The position numbers and the translations under genes are program-made. A model generated the notes under the pieces. That model was not told the origin of the DNA and made no database searches. It saw nothing but the letters and a program-made list of their open reading frames with translations. Positions 6,472-7,088 of a DNA stretch of 7,088 bases are shown here, one piece after another. Origin of the DNA: JAIBAI01 sp044238875 (GTDB lineage: Bacteria > Bacteroidota > Bacteroidia > M30B66); NCBI GenBank assembly GCA_044238875.1, contig JBIICM010000132.1:1-7088 (forward strand). Reading direction: 5' to 3'. Each line of letters opens with the position of its first letter. The first letter of the stretch is position 1.

Positions 6472-6550
6472 TGAGCTGTTTATCCGCTGAGATAAGCCCG
6501 ATAATAATTACTTTTTTTATTTTAATATTTAGGTTCTTCGTAAAAATGCG

Positions 6551-6558
6551 TACTTTTA
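6551..6558 (+). promoter_or_regulatory. Weak -7 box for the ISL3 transposase
   Basis: TACTTTTA matches TAnnTTTG except for the last base and lies 16 nt before the ATG at 6575, just inside the left inverted repeat. IS transposases often carry a weak own promoter here. Low certainty. Confidence 0.25.
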
Positions 6559-6861
6559 GATAAATAACCAACCTATGAGCAGCACAAGTTTACTATATCA
6601 TGCATTTGGTTTAACTGACCAGGATTACTTAAAAACGGAATTCAAAGGCGGAACTGTGTATTTTCACATACAGACCAAGGAAGATTCTTTGGAGTGTAGC
6701 AGCTGTGGGAGCAAGAATGTTATAAAGCGAGGCGTTGTGGAACGACAATTCCGAACCTTCCCAATTGGCCTAAAACCTGTTTATTTGATGGCTAAAGTAC
6801 AAAGACTCGAGTGCAAGGAATGTGGCCTTGTACGGCAGGAGAAGCTTAGGTATGCCGAGGA

Positions 6862-6868
6862 AAAAAAA
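6862..6868 (+). other. A_AAA_AAA slippery heptamer at the frame change
   Basis: In the zero frame the bases read A AAA AAA, then GCT. This is a valid -1 slippage site, and slipping back one base gives AAA AAA AGC and continues in the ISL3 frame. A stem-loop candidate starts 14 nt later, which is longer than the usual 5-9 nt. A plain replication-slippage indel in A8 explains it equally well. Confidence 0.35.
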
Positions 6869-6882
6869 GCTATACCCGTAGA

Positions 6883-6910
6883 TTAGCAAGTATGATCGTA
6901 GATCTGCTAA
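6883..6910 (+). repeat. Inverted repeat / stem-loop after the slippery run
   Basis: TTAGCA (6883-6888) pairs with TGCTAA (6905-6910), and inside it GATC (6894-6897) pairs with GATC (6901-6904) around a 3-nt loop; a 5-nt bulge sits on the left. It contains the zero-frame stop codon. It may be chance within coding sequence or a frameshift stimulator. Confidence 0.3.
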
Positions 6911-6966
6911 AATGCATGACAATACAGGACGTTGCAGCGTATGTAAAACTGAGCTGGGGTACTATA

Positions 6967-7088
6967 AACCCGGATTATGCATTAGAAATCAGCCTGGTTT
7001 GGGCTTTAAGATTTCAAGATTTACAAAAAGCAGGTCTATATAGTCTCTTTTTTTATCCTTTACTGCTAGCTTGAGTATAGTATTTCGG
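6967..7088 (-). mobile_element. Terminus of a second insertion sequence inserted in the ISL3 element
   Basis: From about 6967 the sequence AACCCGGATTATGCATTAG replaces ISL3 sequence in mid-codon context. It then contains, on the minus strand, an open frame that ends 22 nt inside the junction, the usual layout of an IS end with its transposase reading toward that end. The element continues beyond the right edge. The exact boundary (6966-6969), its inverted repeat and any target duplication cannot be fixed from this one end. Family placement (IS1380-like) is tentative. Confidence 0.45.
6989..7088 (-). CDS. C-terminal 32 residues of a probable transposase (IS1380-like?), partial
   Basis: This minus-strand frame is open from the window edge to a TGA at 6989-6991. 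The tail reads RNTILKLAVKDKKRDYIDL then LFVNLEILKPKPG. The pattern 'ILKLAVK.KKR..I..LF' recalls the C-terminal ends of IS1380-family DDE transposases, judged by memory and not by search. No start codon lies in the window. It is convergent with the broken ISL3 transposase. If the family guess is wrong, it is still a likely IS gene from its closeness to the sequence junction. Confidence 0.4.
   Translation of the reverse strand, partial: RNTILKLAVKDKKRDYIDLLFVNLEILKPKPG

Larger units (their letters stand above)
6575..6966 (+). pseudogene. ISL3-family transposase N-terminus, frameshifted and truncated
   Basis: ISL3 transposases are DDE enzymes of about 400 aa with an N-terminal zinc-binding DNA-recognition region. 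Here residues 1-96 carry it: two CxxC pairs, C41-C44 (CSSCGSKNVIKRG) and C80-C83 (CKECG), around RTFPIGLKPVYL. The zero frame then runs to a TAG at 6884-6886. Reading one base back from the A8 run at 6861-6868 restores the family sequence: SYTRRLASMIVDLLKCM then TIQDVAAYVKLSWGTI, the helix-turn-helix region, up to 6966. After that the ISL3 sequence stops, so the DDE catalytic domain is missing from this window. Either an indel in the A-run broke the gene, or the site is a -1 ribosomal frameshift signal; the loss of the catalytic part makes this copy non-functional unless the remainder lies beyond the window and the insertion is excised. Confidence 0.8.
6532..6967 (+). mobile_element. ISL3-family insertion sequence, left end only, interrupted
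   Basis: The element seems to begin with GGTTCTTCGTAAAAATGCG at 6532-6550, which resembles the GG-TCTT-type terminal inverted repeats of ISL3 elements. An ISL3 transposase reading frame starts 43 nt inside. The 8 bases before it (AATATTTA, 6524-6531) have the length and AT-richness of an ISL3 target duplication, but the other copy is not in the window. The element loses recognisable ISL3 sequence at about 6967, where a different sequence starts. It lies 60 nt after the GGGP synthase stop and does not break that gene. The matching right end is not visible. Confidence 0.6.

Noticed and set aside
6480..6518. TTATC/GATAA stem plus T7 run as terminator of the pdxH/GGGP synthase unit
   Set aside because: The stem is only 5 AT-rich base pairs and the T-run begins 16 nt after it, so it is not a canonical intrinsic terminator.
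6892..7074. Plus-strand frame of 60 codons as its own gene
   Set aside because: Its first 25 codons are the frameshifted ISL3 transposase and the rest reads antisense through the second IS end, so it is a chimera across a junction.

Overview
The window looks like ordinary chromosome of a Bacteroidota bacterium, with a damaged mobile-element island at its right edge. The phylum rests on three things. Several genes carry the Bacteroidota-type -7 promoter box (TAnnTTTG) close to their start. Strong Shine-Dalgarno sequences are lacking. The gene set also fits: a hexamer-type (group II) GGGP synthase, YqgE/AlgH, a YhiN-like flavoprotein and RNase R. No finer placement can be made from the sequence alone.

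Layout: (1) 1-780, the 3' part of an RNase R gene (rnr), open at the left edge. (2) 808-1944, a two-gene minus-strand unit convergent with rnr: a 131-aa protein that may be related to eRF1/Pelota domain 3, then a membrane-anchored SIMPL-domain protein 9 nt downstream. (3) 2097-3329, a YhiN/HI0933-type FAD oxidoreductase, divergent from that unit. (4) 3364-4176, an exported CAP/SCP-domain protein with a basic C-terminal tail, convergent with the flavoprotein. (5) 4359-4919, a YqgE/AlgH-family protein on the minus strand. (6) 5111-6471, pdxH and a GGGP synthase-family gene joined by an ATGA overlap, divergent from the algH-like gene; a 185-nt spacer between the two transcription units (5111 back to 4926, counted from the upstream TTG) holds a strong dyad. 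(7) 6532-7088, the left end of an ISL3-family element with a -1 frame disruption, cut about 131 codons into its transposase by what appears to be the end of a second insertion sequence in opposite orientation.

The housekeeping genes do not form one pathway. RNase R degrades structured RNA, PdxH makes the cofactor PLP, the GGGP synthase points to an isoprenoid glycerol-ether lipid, and the SIMPL and CAP proteins act at or beyond the inner membrane. The only clear functional couplings are the operon pairs 1549-1944/808-1539 and pdxH/GGGP synthase. No defence system, CRISPR array, RNA gene or other clearly new multi-gene system is visible. The points most worth a second look are the nested IS junction with its A8 frameshift site, the dyad and short overlapping ORF before pdxH, and the uncharacterised 131-aa/SIMPL pair. 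No stretch longer than 300 bases lacks a gene.
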